Below are positions 34,475 to 45,636 of a stretch of DNA of 64,000 nt, one piece after another. The stretch comes from Phaseolus vulgaris (Eukaryota > Streptophyta > Magnoliopsida > Fabales > Fabaceae), in the NCBI RefSeq assembly GCF_000499845.2, contig NC_023750.2, forward strand, positions 27,284,643 to 27,348,642, written 5' to 3'. Made by a program: the position numbers and the translations under genes. The notes beneath the pieces were generated by a model. The model had not been told where the DNA came from. It worked only from the letters and a program-made list of their open reading frames with translations, and searched no databases. Position 1 is the stretch's first letter. Every line of letters begins with the position of its first letter.

Positions 34475-35261
34475 CTCTTTCTTCGCCTAAGGAAACAAGG
34501 TCGCGTAATCCATTCCTCCCAAGGAAGGTTGAATGCAAGCCAGTAAACAATATCCCCAGCCAAACTAGGGGACCGCAAGCTCATAAACACTATAAGTTGT
34601 GGGGGCTAAAGGAAGGGGTCGAGGAAAACCACAAAACCAAAATAGAAGGAAATTTTAAAGAGTCGTAGTAAGGGGCTAGAAAATCTCGTACCTATGAGAA
34701 AATCGAAGCAGGAAGAAGCAGGAGGAATTACGAAGAAGCGGGACAAAGGGAAACCCAAAGTAAGAAGAAAAAGGGCCAGAGCGGGAAAGGTTTAAAGAGG
34801 AGTGAGGCATATTGATGAGGAGTAAGCAAAGCACCTCGGAAATGAAAGAGTTAGGTAACTGCTAACCAATGAACAACTGACTAGTGCACTGGAATTTAAT
34901 GCTTGCTCTGACCCATATCTTGTTACGAATGACCACCTCAAGAAGACCACTCACCTTTTTGGAATGCTTTAAGTCTCGTCGCTCTGCTTTCTCAGGCTGC
35001 GACCGATAATCCTTGTTGAGCTCCGACCGAATGGGTTAGTTGAAGCCAAGCGTGTCAATACATAAGAGCTCATCTCAGTCCCACACACACTCTAGTATGC
35101 ACGAACTACCTAGATGGGTACCGAGAGGCTGATGCAGGCAGTGGTTCAGCTGAACGACAGAAGTCTGCACTATTAGTTACCCAATTGGCAAAGGTTTGTT
35201 TATCATCGGACTAACCTGCACATTCGAACTCTCAACATTTTAAACATCTCATGTGCCATTT
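34475..35261. other. 3' internal region of a decayed gypsy element
   Basis: Purine-rich, like the flank 25330-25740 upstream of the other antisense gene, and with gypsy-flavoured CCGACCGA strings. No gene. The exact end of the old element cannot be fixed. Confidence 0.4.
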
Positions 35262-37034
35262 TGTACTGTCCAGGACTGGCTCGACTTAATGGGCCGAGTC
35301 GACCGACTACACAACAAGGATCCGATGACGCGGTGAATTATAGAACATGGAAGATTTGATGATCCAAATCTGTGTTGAAGGGTTGATGCTTTGCTGTTTT
35401 GGTTGAGGCTTAGTTCTAGGGTATTTAAAATTCTTGTAAAGATCATTCTTAGTCCTATGCACAAGCTAGATCCATCTGTTTTAAAAGAGAAAAATGTTTT
35501 CAAAGCAAACAGAAAACAACCGGTTGAAATCACTATATAATTAGTTGTTTTACACTTAGCTTATTTGAAGGTTTTCAAAACTGTTTTTGACTTGGTTGAC
35601 TAACTGTCATAACCAATTCAATCGGTTAAAACGACATTTCAATCGGTTGATTGTCACATTTCCTAACAACTTTTCAAAAACCTGTTAAATCTATTTTCAG
35701 TTGAATTAAAACTAATTTGGCTCGTGATTAACTACCTAGAATGGCTAGTTTTAAGACCTATAAATATGGTTTCTCTTTGTATTAAAAAATATACAGAAAG
35801 TGAGATTGAAATTGTTTTTGAGAAGAAATTTGATACAAAATATTTGCAAGATTGCTAAGTAGTTGTGCATTGGTTCAAAATCTGATCTTAGGAGCTCTGT
35901 GATTCCTGAATTACCAGGTGTAATATGTTCCTTTCTTATTCTTGTAATAGTTCTTTTCTATACTTGTAAAAGGTGTGTAAACATGTAAGGTCAGAGGGTG
36001 TTCTGACTAAGGTTGTGTCAAAGGCAGGAGGGTGAGTGTTCTTGTGGTATCAAGATCACCTCTTTGTGGTGTTGTATTTTGTAATCTGTGATTGATTGCT
36101 AGTGGAAAACCCAATGGTTGTTCTGGGGATTGGATGTAGCTCAAGGTTGAGTGAACCAATATAAATTGGCTATGTAATCTCTCTCTCTCTCTCACACACA
36201 CTCATTATAAAATGTTTGATTTGAATTTGTATTGCTGCTGCTATAAACAACCGGTTAAAACGAAGTTTCAACCGGTTGATTTTCTGCAAACAATTTTAAT
36301 TGTTTTGATTGTTTGGCTTCCTTGATTGCTTCTTCTGTGATTGTTGTTAAAACTTCATTCCTATCCAATCTTTGTGAAAATATTTTGTCAAACAATTCAC
36401 CCCCCTCTTGTTTAAGCCATTAATTCTAACACGAATAAGGCCTCAGTCCAATTTATTGGTCCACCCTACAATAAAATGAACTCGGAAAAATATCGCCCTG
36501 AAAAGGCGTGATGAAATGGTTGACACCCTATTCATGCCATTTATTATCACAATATTCCCGAATATGTCACATAAATGCTCTGATTTATTTATCCAAAATC
36601 CTTTATTACATCCCATGAATGCTCCCAATTATTTATACAAGATCCCTTATTACATTATATAAATGCTCAAAATATATTACAGAATGCTCCGATTTATATG
36701 CACGATATTCAAATTTTATAAAAAGATATGATAATATGTCATATTAAAGCTTAGAGAAACCAGGGTCAAAGATCCAAGCCCATGATAGCTTATAAATACA
36801 CGACCGCTCACAGGGAGTACTCTTAACTTGGATCTTAGCACTATTTTCACTATATACACAAAATTTTATGGTCTTACTGACTTGAGCATCGGAGTGTCAT
36901 CACAGGAGGAGCCCCCCTCATTCCCTAAAGGTTGGATCACTAGAGCTTGAAGGGAGACCACTAGAAATCAAGATTCTGATTAACCTCAAGCAGGCGAGAA
37001 CACTTTCCAACCATCGATAGTCCAACCTTTAACA
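35262..37034 (+). mobile_element. Gypsy-type LTR split by a solo LTR
   Basis: Starts TGTACTGTCCAGG, like the LTR at 53324 (TGTACTGGACCAG). After the nested LTR it resumes and includes CTTACTGACTTGAGCATCGG (36862-36881), a block also in family B LTRs before their end, finishing near CCTTTAACA. Without the insertion it is about 675 bases. No TSD is evident, so ends are approximate. Confidence 0.55.
35339..36431 (+). mobile_element. Solo LTR, family D
   Basis: Flanks TGAAT (35334-35338) and CGAAT (36432-36436), a TSD with one change. Left terminus TATAGAAC corresponds to TGTTGAAC in the copy at 44405; right terminus CTAACA. Shares the GGATGTAGCT...GTGAACCAATATAAA block and AACAATTCACCCCCCTC end. 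A CT/CA microsatellite is at 36178-36203. No internal sequence. Confidence 0.88.
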
Positions 37035-37447
37035 TTCTGGGAGATTCTAGATAGAATCTTCTGAAAATTAAAAATAATTATTCTTCTGAACATGATCTTC
37101 AATTGTCTTAAGTCTTCATCTTGTAAATAATCTAATCATGCTTCTTGTTAAGGCTATTTGATTATATTATAAACCCTGTCACTAGTACAAAATATCATTA
37201 CCACGACTCCATACAAAGACGGTTAAGCTAAAACCATCGTTAAAAAAAAATGGTGGCAAACTTGTAAATATTAGCAATTGTAACCGTCTTTGATTGTCTG
37301 AGCATCACTTACGAAGAAGGTTGGAGGCTGAACCATCTTTGTATTGAGACCTAAACAAAAACTTATAACGACAGTTCCCTAGAGGAACCGTCTTTGGTTG
37401 TCTGAGCAACACTTACAAAGACGGTTGGAGGCTGAACCGTCTTTGTA

Positions 37448-37984
37448 TTGAGACCTGAAACGCACCCTGGAACGCTTTTTCCTCACATTTGCGCCCCTTC
37501 TCACTTTCAAAACTTGCGCTTCTTTCTTTCACTCTCTCTACTTCGTCTTCCCTCCTCCTCACCACTGTGTCGCGCCATCGCTTTGGAGCTCCCCACTGCG
37601 CAGGTTGACGTCACACCACCGCTTGCTGCCTTCATACTCGCTGCCGCTTCCTGCCACGATTTCTTCTTGCGTCTCGCCGCCGCTACCTACCACCATTGTC
37701 CTCGTGCCGCCGCTCGTGTCAGCATTCTCCTCGAGTCATCGATCACTGCCACGGGTTCTCCTCGCGTCGCGCCACCACCGTTCCGCCAGCCCCCACCTCT
37801 ACGGGCAAGCGCCGCCTGCCCCACCTCTGCAGCCAAGCGTTTTGGACCCTCCCTCCGCTAGCCCCCACCTCCACGACCAAGCGTTTTTTTACCTTCCCTC
37901 CGCGGCCAAGGGTTTTAAACCCGGATTGCTCCACCACGCCAGATTTCCCTTTTCTTCACCTCCATTGTACCAACGCAAAAAAGG
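37448..37984 (+). other. Exon-like GC-rich segment in the CACTA element
   Basis: A C-rich stretch with overlapping frames in all three phases (37448, 37605, 37696), Pro/Ser/Ala/His-rich, ending at a good splice donor (AAAAAAG-GTTAGT at 37978-37989). Low complexity makes the frames unreliable. It may be a first exon of an element transcript or a captured host fragment; no family recognised. Confidence 0.35.
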
Positions 37985-38204
37985 TTAGTTTTTGTTTATT
38001 TAATTAATTTTATAATAAATGTTTTATATTAATTAGTATTTTAATTTATTTAATTAAATTTATAATAAATGTTGGTATTTATATTAGTAGTAGTTAGTAT
38101 TTTAATTTATTTAATTAGCTTTATAATAAATATTTGTATATATGTGTTGATTAGTAATTATTTACTATATTTTGAACGTGTTTGTTTGTTCTGAGTTAAA
38201 TATT

Positions 38205-38580
38205 GATTTTATATTTGAACGCACTGAGTCTGAGTCTGAGGGAGTCCAACCTTCGACAATCTAAATTTAGTTTTTAATGATTAGATATTGTTTCTATATA
38301 TTGAACGAATTGATTCTGAGTCCGAAGGTGTCCGACCTTCGGCAGTTTTGATCTAGTTTTTAATGATTATATATTGTTTTGAAATATTGAACGCATTGAT
38401 TCTGAGTCCGGAGGTGTCCGACCTTCGGTAGTTTGGATTTAGTTTTTAATGATTATATATTGTTTTGACATATTGAACACAAAGGTTCTGAGTTCGAAGG
38501 TGTCCGACCTTCGACAATTTGATTTATTTTTTATTGATTACATATTGAACACATTGGTTTTGATTTCGCACTGGTTCTTA
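38205..38580. repeat. 86-bp tandem repeat with internal hairpin
   Basis: Four units; the block CCGACCTTCG or CCAACCTTCG recurs at 38246, 38332, 38418 and 38504, exactly 86 apart. Each carries an inverted repeat, best in the second and third (CCGAAGGT, loop GTCCG, ACCTTCGG), followed by an AT-rich spacer with TTTTTAATGATTATATATTG. Confidence 0.92.
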
Positions 38581-38672
38581 GTTTAGCATTTCTATAGATC
38601 GGACTTGGATTATATATCAGATATATTACATCCTAACTAATTTAAGTTTTTGTTTGTTTGTTGATGAGTAGT

Positions 38673-38880
38673 AGGAACCTAAGACAAAACTGCCTCTACG
38701 AAAGAAGAAAATATTCTCTATTGATGATCCTGTGGCGGCTTTGGTGAAAGTTGCTACAACTTTAGATACAACCGTCTGGAAGTTATGAGTGCGGTTATTA
38801 TATTATGCAGTGGATGTTGACTATTATGCAAGCTGCAATTAATAAAGGTTGGGATCATGTAATACCTCAATACAATAAAC
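38673..38880 (+). pseudogene. Ulp1-like (C48) protease remnant
   Basis: From 38769 the frame reads QPSGSYECGYYIMQWMLTI and on to about WDHVIPQYN. The Q-x5-ECGYY-M pattern with the central Cys is the C-terminal catalytic block of Ulp1/SUMO-protease-like proteins that plant CACTA and MULE elements often carry. Upstream Lys-rich text (38690-38760) may be the preceding coding piece. The His and Asp catalytic parts are missing, so it is a fragment. Confidence 0.7.
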
Positions 38881-39465
38881 ACTTTAAAATTTGGGGTTTA
38901 TTATTCATGCACCAATTCAAAAAATTTCAAATGTCACATTTTTTCAACAACCAATAACCGCTAGATTCGGAAGCATTGGAGTATGTGAGAACAACATTGT
39001 CAAAATATTTTGTAACCATGTATAACACCTTAGGATAGATAAATCATTAGAATGACATACTTTTTCATATATTAGCAAAACTTTTTGTAGATTGTTATAA
39101 TTTGTTGTATGTATTTTTCATATTTAAGTTATGATTTTAAATGTTTTGATTTTCTGGAATTGGATATTTTATGCAGATTTGAGGTTTATTAAACACAATA
39201 TTTTTTTAAAAAAAAACCTACATATAACGACGATTCCACGTGGAACCGTCTTTAAAAGAGCCAAACATACATCGACGTGGGAACCGTCTTTAAAAGCCTT
39301 TTAAACTTAAAAAAAAAGGAATTTAGTATCCACTTATAAAGTCGGTTAATGAACCTTCGTTAAAAATCATCACTTTATAACGACGCCCGCAATAACGACG
39401 ATTTCGAAATCGTCTTTATATGCTTTTTTTAACCGTTGTTAATGTACCCTTTTGTACTAGTGTGT

Positions 39466-39960
39466 CCTCCTTCTGAATTTGATTTTTATTCATCCATAAT
39501 CAATTCATAATTGGAGAAAAATGCGTGGGAGGGATTACCACTCATGGTAGTTGACGAAGCTTAAAATGTTGTAGCTTAAGTGTATCTGTCCAATCAAATG
39601 TTCAACTAGTGGGAAAGCATAGAATACATTTCTTTCCTAGCCAAGACATTTGGTATGTTGTTTTAACACGGAAAAAGGTAATAAGTTTTGTTGATTTTTC
39701 TTGTTGAATTAACTTTGTGAATGTTACATTAACTTTTTTTTCGTTATTTCGAATGTTATTGAAAATGGAAAATAGGTTGTACCTCCTAATAGAAGAGAAC
39801 TTGTTAATGATGACCATGATGACATGACTAGAGTTAAGGATGATCCCACGCCTTAGTTTTTGACCATTCTACCATCGTTGAGGAAGAGACCTTTTGATGT
39901 AACTCAAAAAGACATAAAGATGACCAAAGATGCTAAACTTGAAAGGTCATCTCAACAAGC
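39466..39960. other. Unassigned sequence with short coding-like patches
   Basis: Text at 39600-39690 and 39775-39960 gives short frames (FPSQDIWYVVLT, then RRELVNDDHDDMTRV and RKRPFDVTQKDIKMTK) that might be two exons of a transposon gene separated by an intron (GT near 39677, AG near 39773). I cannot name the family. Confidence 0.25.
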
Positions 39961-40860
39961 AAATAAAAACTTCATTAATAGAAGAAATGGACAAAGCCCA
40001 AAGCATTTAAAATTCTTCTTATTAGTCTTCTCAAAAGACGAGGCCCAAGCCTAATTAATATCTCTTTGTAATATCTTTAGAATAGATCCAAGATAGAACA
40101 TTAAAAGGGAAGTAGTAGGAAAAGTTACTTTTTCTAGAATAGGAAGTGACTTGAAAGGGGCGACATTTACAATGTCTTTTCATGTACCTTGCCTCTTCAT
40201 TTGCAATGCCTTTTCATGTATCTTGCCTGTTCATGATCGATCCTCTATTTCTATATAAAGAGGAGCTTGGGTTTTTGTAAAGGAATAATTGATATTGAAT
40301 TTTAAATAAAGGTTACTCTCCTCAAATTGAGTGGGTTTTTGTGAGACTTGTTCTCCTTCCCTAGTCTTATCTTGTGAGTCATTGGGAGCTCTCAAGTGGC
40401 GGCATTTTTCACTCATCTTGGAGCCATTCATCTTCCAAGTGGCGTAACTATTCCCTTGTCTACAACCACATAAGTTTCTTCAACCTTTTCATCTTCTTCT
40501 TCCATTTCCAAGCCATATCAAAACTCTAAAACATGTCTTGTTGTTTGTTCTTGTTTCTAATTGGTAGAACTTGTTTAGTTGTTGTTTTCAATCGGTAGTT
40601 TGTAGTTATCTCTTGTTTTAATCGGTTGAAATTGTTGGTTTGTTGTTCTAATCAGTTCAAATGCATCAACACATCAATCTAATCGGTTCATCTTCATGTT
40701 AATGGGTTTCTATTTGGTTTAGTGTGTTTGTATCATAGTTTCAATTCAGTTTTCTTGTTCTTGTTTGTGTTCTTAATTTCTTGAGAATCTTGATCCTAAT
40801 TCTTGAAAGTTTCTATTCATGAATCATCTCCTAATCAACTCACATCACCTTTGTAGGTAC
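39961..40860 (+). mobile_element. LTR-like remnant related to the LTR at 33241
   Basis: It has a CTATATAAAGAGG promoter (about 40251) and the CAAGTGGCG / CATCTTGGAG block at 40394-40445, as in 33540-33600. The later part is rich in AATCGGTT-type motifs. Ends and TSD not resolved. Confidence 0.45.
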
Positions 40861-41239
40861 ATTAGGACAATAAGTTTTTTTTTACATAAAATAACTTTAT
40901 TATTCCATTGTACATTTTCCTACCATATGCATTAGAGATTATTTGATGTAAACATTTATATTATACAATGGAAAATTTAACTCATTTTTATTTAATTATA
41001 TTTCCTAATATTTTAATACTTATGTTTAACATATTTATTTCATTATTTTACGTACATACACAAATTTAGTATAGAGCAAAGAAAATATAAATATATGGAT
41101 TTCTTCAATCTTAATCTCAACAATACTTACAAATATAGATGAGTGATTTAAAAAGACAAATATATTTAACTCCATGCAAAGATGAGTTAGTTGTCAATAA
41201 TTAGTTACTTTTTAGATATTAATACATGTATAGATAAAG

Positions 41240-41745
41240 TGGATCTAGATAGTACCTGGAACTGGTTGTACAATTGTTGATGTGTCGATTGCTTCTTTGC
41301 TCTTCTCTCCAAGTCCTCTCCTTTAATTGCTGGTGCTCGGTCAGGGTTTACTTGAAAAATATACTCTGACGATCAAGTAAGTACTTTGTGTTAATAGTGT
41401 ATAGTGAAAACTTATTAAAGCGTACCTTACACCTCCGTAGAGGGTTTATTTATAGTGTTTATTCATGGGCCTTTGTTGTGATGAACTGAATCTATAAAAT
41501 ATTCCCTCATTTATAGGGAGGTATATTTAGAGAATATCTTCAATATCTTCCACTAAATTAGTGTTAGCTGATTTCTCGGGAGTGTCACCTGCATTTGGTG
41601 GGGCATGATCATGATTTGTAAGGAGTTTCCATTACTGTCATTGTTGCCATTTATTGAGCGCCTTAAATGTATCTTGATGTGGTCGGTTGGTCACGGAGAC
41701 CGAGTGACTAGCTCGTCCAGTACCGACCGGTGCATTATTAATTAG
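41240..41745 (-). mobile_element. Gypsy-type LTR, minus strand, approximate ends
   Basis: On the minus strand it begins near TGCACCGGTCGGTACTGGAC, has TATAAATAAACCC (about 41455) and the CTTGATCGTCAGAGTATA block, matching the GTACTGACTTGA(T/G)CGTCGGAGTG block of the plus-strand LTRs. No second LTR or internal domain; a solo LTR is likely but no TSD was found. Confidence 0.5.
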
Positions 41746-41989
41746 TAATTTTTTATTGCATGCAAATTTTCTTGACAGTTAATTATCTTATACCTAGGAA
41801 CTATATTGTTATGTGATTTTTTTTTCTTTAAATCGCAAGCTCAACAGTGAAATGAGGGGCTTATTACAAGGTAATTTTTTTTTTCAAATATATTTGATTT
41901 TAAAATACACTACAAGAAAAAAAAGGTTTTAGTGGAGGTTATTTAGCGGAGGTTAACATAACCTTAGGAATTGATTTAATTAATGGAGG

Positions 41990-42370
41990 TTTTTTTCTAA
42001 AACCTCAACAAAATAACGGAGGTTTTTTAACCTTATTTAAATTTCAAAGGTTTATTCTAAAACCTCTGCAAAATGACGAAGGTTTTTTTAACCTTCATTA
42101 ATTTCCAAAGGTTTATTTTAAAATCTCCGCAAAATAACTAAGGTTTTTTTAACCTTCATTAATTTCCATAGGTTTATTTCAAAACCTCCGCAAAATAACG
42201 GAGGTTTTTTAACCTTAGTTAATTTTCAAAGGTTTACTTTAAAACCTCTGCAAAATAGTTGAGGCTTTTTAACCTTTGTTAAGTTTCATTAATTTATTCT
42301 AAAATCTCATCAAAATAATGGAGTGTTTTTAATTTTCATTAAGTTTGAAATGTTTATTATAAAACATCAA
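41990..42370. repeat. 60-bp subterminal tandem repeat of the CACTA element
   Basis: Six degenerate units with AAAATAACGGAGGTTTTTTAACC cores at about 42011, 42071, 42131, 42192, 42251 and 42312, period 60. Each pairs GGAGGTTTT with AAAACCTCC, so unit ends can fold back. Typical of transposase-binding subterminal arrays in CACTA elements. Confidence 0.88.
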
Positions 42371-42626
42371 TAAAATATTTTAAATTTTCTCAAATTTCAA
42401 TAAATAAATATAATTAAACTTTAAAAAAAAATAATTTAAAAAATAATTTTAATATATTTGATAACTAAATTCTTAAAGTTTTTGAAAGTGTAAACATATA
42501 AATTTTTTAAAAAATATTCTTAATTTTAAATATTTATTTAATTAAAATTAATTAATTTTTATTTATTTTATATAAATATTTTTAATAAAAAAAAGAAAAA
42601 TTATCTTTTTTTTAACTTTTCCAAAG

Positions 42627-43067
42627 ATGTATTTTCAAACCTCAGGAAAATACTCACACTTTTTCCAACTTTTGACTAAAAAGCTCATTATTGTTCTCCT
42701 CTTCCACCGTAGAGCTATTCTCCTCTTCCATGGTAGAGCTACTTCTCATCCTCTACCACATAGCTTCTCCTCCTCCACCACGGACTTGCTTCTGCTGCTC
42801 CACCACGGACTTGCTTCTGCTGCTCCACCACGGACTTGCTTTTACTGCTTCACCACGGTAATTGGTTTCTTCTTCCTCTTCTCAGTACGTATTCTCTCTC
42901 TCACGCACCTATACGCTCCACCACCATTGTTCCCTCCGGCGAACGCAACACCACCGTCATCACCATCGATTTTGCTCTTTTTTTCATTATCCTTTCTCTG
43001 TTTCCATTGTCGATTTCTTCAGCTGGCATTGATTTTACGCTTTCGATACTATCAACTTTATTTTTAG
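42627..43067 (+). other. Exon-like segment in the second CACTA element
   Basis: A pyrimidine-rich frame with a 25-base direct repeat (CGGACTTGCTTCTGCTGC at 42781, 42806, 42831), giving Leu/Ser-rich peptide. A GTAATTGG donor-like site follows at 42858. No recognised protein. It parallels the exon-like segments at 37448 and 51499. Confidence 0.35.
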
Positions 43068-44404
43068 ATCTGTGCTTCTTGGCTCATTGTGTTTTCTCTG
43101 GATGAAGTGTACGCATTGACAAAATTATTGTAGGGTAGAATTATACACATAGAATGGGTAAAATAATGAAAAATGAATTGAATAGTATGAGTGGGATGGT
43201 CTGGGTGGATTGGAAGAAGTAAGGTTGGGGAAAGGGCTCTTTTTATGTTGACGCCAATTCAGACTGAAGGGGGCGGTGTGGCCTTTGCAGGTGCAGTATG
43301 TGGCTCTCCTATCTTTGGTGGTACTAGAGTTCAAAGCTTTAGCCAAAGAGTGAGGAGAGGTGGATGGTCTGGTTGTTATGCAGGCTATTTTGGAATAGAT
43401 TGGAGGTTCCTGGTGCGGTCCGGAAGTTGGTGATGGGAGTAGGGTGTTGGCTGGAGAGGTAAGGCTTAATTGGAGTGGTGGTTCTGCTGGTGTGCTGTTG
43501 TCCTGCTTGTAAGGTTGCCTTTGTTGGAGGAACAGAAGTTTGGTATGTCAAGTTCTGGTGGCTTGAAAGAGGGGAGTGCAGGGTCAAAGGTGAGTTAAGT
43601 TTATGTTAGCATGGAGCTGGTTTATGGTACTTGGAATAAGAAAGGCTTGGAGATGTTAGAATCTGAGTCCAAATAGTACATGTGTAAGAAAGGGTTTGCT
43701 TGCTGCTCATGACGCTATGGTGGCTTGAGTCCAAAAGCTGCTAGATTTCTAGTAACTTTATACTACAGGTTCAAGTCCTTTAGAGCAACATTTATGTAGG
43801 AAGTAATTCTAACCAATTGATCATAGACTACAGTAAATGATGGTTTATGTGTGGAGGCCCGGGAGCTTTGAAAAGCTTATAGCCAGTACGGTTATTAGCT
43901 TTATAATCTGTTTGGTTTTAGCTGTTGATTAGGCAGTCCTGTAGGCTCCTTTTGATGGTCTTTGTTTGATCTATGGTTAGCTATGTGTACAAGGGTTGTT
44001 ATAGGTTCATAGTTAAATATGCTCTAGCACAAAAAAAAAAGAAAAAAGGATCCCAACCATTTGTTTTCATTCGCGGTTTCTGATCCAGTTTTTCCAGTCA
44101 TTATGTTTTCACATTTGTTTTCAATTTTGCACTATTTGCTTCAGTCTTCTCAGGATTCCAATTCAAGTTCCAGTTAAACAGATGAACTAGATGAACTAGC
44201 TATATATAAAGTTCAACATGATAGTTGTTCTCTCCATTGTCTTTTATTTCCTTAGCATGGTATTTTACGGAGGTCTTGAAACCCATGGTATTTTACGGAG
44301 GTTCTTAAACCAATGGTATTTAACAAGAGTTTTGAAAGGCTTTTCCTGAGGTTTAAAAAAACCCTGGGGAACACATTCCCCAGAGATGGTTTAGCGGGGG
44401 AAAC
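43068..44404. other. Internal region of the second CACTA element
   Basis: G/T-rich sequence with only short frames (43191) and no recognised domain. An A-rich run (44028-44049) after a TTTGATGGTC-rich stretch may be the tail of an old LINE or processed transcript. CACTA-type GGAGGTT motifs return from 44270. Confidence 0.4.
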
Positions 44405-45540
44405 TGTTGAACCAAGTGGTGTTCAAGTTTTGAAGAATCCAAATCCTTTGAAGGATGTTGAAGTCTCTGCTATGCTTGATGTTGTTGTGCTGGTTTAAAC
44501 TTTGTTCTGGGGTAGTTTATATGTTGTAATCCTCCCTTTGATTAAATCTAAAGCATTAGCACTCTCAATCTTTGTGAAAGTAAAATGTTTTCAAACTAAG
44601 TTAAAACAACCGATTGTTTTGTCGAAACAACCGATTGTTTATACTTAGGTGTTTTGAGAAAAAGATTGAAAACTGTTTTGAATGGTTGAACTGTTAAAGT
44701 ACCAAAACAACCGATTGATTCGAGGAAACAACCGATTGTTTGTTTTGGGACCATAACAGAAAAACTGTTTTCTCTTTGACTGAGCTTTAAATGTTTTAAC
44801 TGCTTACGCTCTAGTCATTAAATGCTTTGACCAATCTTTTAATGCAATTTAAGAGTTTGTTAAGATTTGATAACAAACTACATCTTTGAATAAATTCAGA
44901 AAAACAGATTTGACAATTAAGAATCTTTGACAAAGTTTTTCCAAAGAGTTTTTCAAAGTGCTGAGATTGCAAAGAGTTTGTGATTGATCAAAGTGTTGGA
45001 ATAGGATTATGCTTGTATTGATTTCATATTATCTTTTGTAACAAGTGTAATCCTTGTACTCTGTTGAACATTTCGTTTCTGTGTTTGCTGAGATTGGCTG
45101 TGTGTTCTTGAGGTGTTCAAGATCAGCAATCTTAGTGTTGGCCAAGGAGAGTGTGTTTCTTGAGGTGTTCAAGGTCATTCTCTTGGTTGTGGTGTAAGTG
45201 ATCAAGTGGTGATTGCTTAGTGGATTTCCTCAGGGTTCTGAGAAGACTGGATGTAGCTCTGGATTTGGAGTGAACCAGTATAAACAACTGTGTACAATTT
45301 CTCTATCCCTATCTCTTTAAATTCAGTTTTGTCAATTAAATAACTGGTATAAACAACCGATTGTTTCGGTAAAACAACCGATTGTTTTTCTAGTATTGTG
45401 CTTTTGCTTTATGTTTTGAAAAACTGAGTTCTTAATCAAGGTTTTCTTGAAGTATTTTTCATTCTAAGCTTAAAAGTTTACTAAAATCTTTCTTAAACAA
45501 TTCACCCCCCCCCTCTCATTTAAGGCCATAAATTCTAACA
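44405..45540 (+). mobile_element. Solo LTR, family D, in the CACTA element
   Basis: 1136 bases from TGTTGAACC to TTCTAACA with perfect 5-bp TSDs GAAAC (44400-44404 and 45541-45545). The best preserved of the three family D solo LTRs. It carries three pairs of CCGATTGTTT or near-copies (44607-44640, 44706-44740, 45356-45386) and the GGATGTAGCTCTGG...GTGAACCAGTATAAA block. Confidence 0.95.
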
Positions 45541-45636
45541 GAAACTACAATCCTGGATAAATGACTTAATGGAGGTTTTAATCCTGGATAATGTAAAAAT
45601 AAACCCTTGTTAAAACCATTTTTTCTTGTAGTGATA

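Larger units (their letters stand above)
37180..39462. mobile_element. CACTA DNA transposon (TSD TGT)
   Basis: The ends are CACTAGTACAAAA (37180) and TTTTGTACTAGTG (to 39462), perfect 13-bp inverted repeats, flanked by TGT on both sides (37177-37179 and 39463-39465). Subterminal regions hold many copies of AACCGTCTTTG and its complement, as in En/Spm elements. At 2283 bases and without a transposase it is non-autonomous. Inside: a GC-rich exon-like segment, an 86-bp tandem array and a Ulp1-like remnant. Confidence 0.95.
41908..45633. mobile_element. CACTA DNA transposon (TSD ATA) carrying a solo LTR
   Basis: The ends CACTACAAGAAAAAA (41908) and TTTTTTCTTGTAGTG (to 45633) are inverted, flanked by ATA (41905-41907 and 45634-45636). 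Subterminal 60-bp repeats follow at the 5' side and GGAGGTTTT-type units recur at the 3' side (44265-44400, 45560-45600). Without the solo LTR at 44405 it is about 2.6 kb. No transposase; non-autonomous. Confidence 0.95.

Noticed and set aside
42781..42860. CRISPR-like direct repeats
   Set aside because: No spacers, and eukaryotic transposon context.
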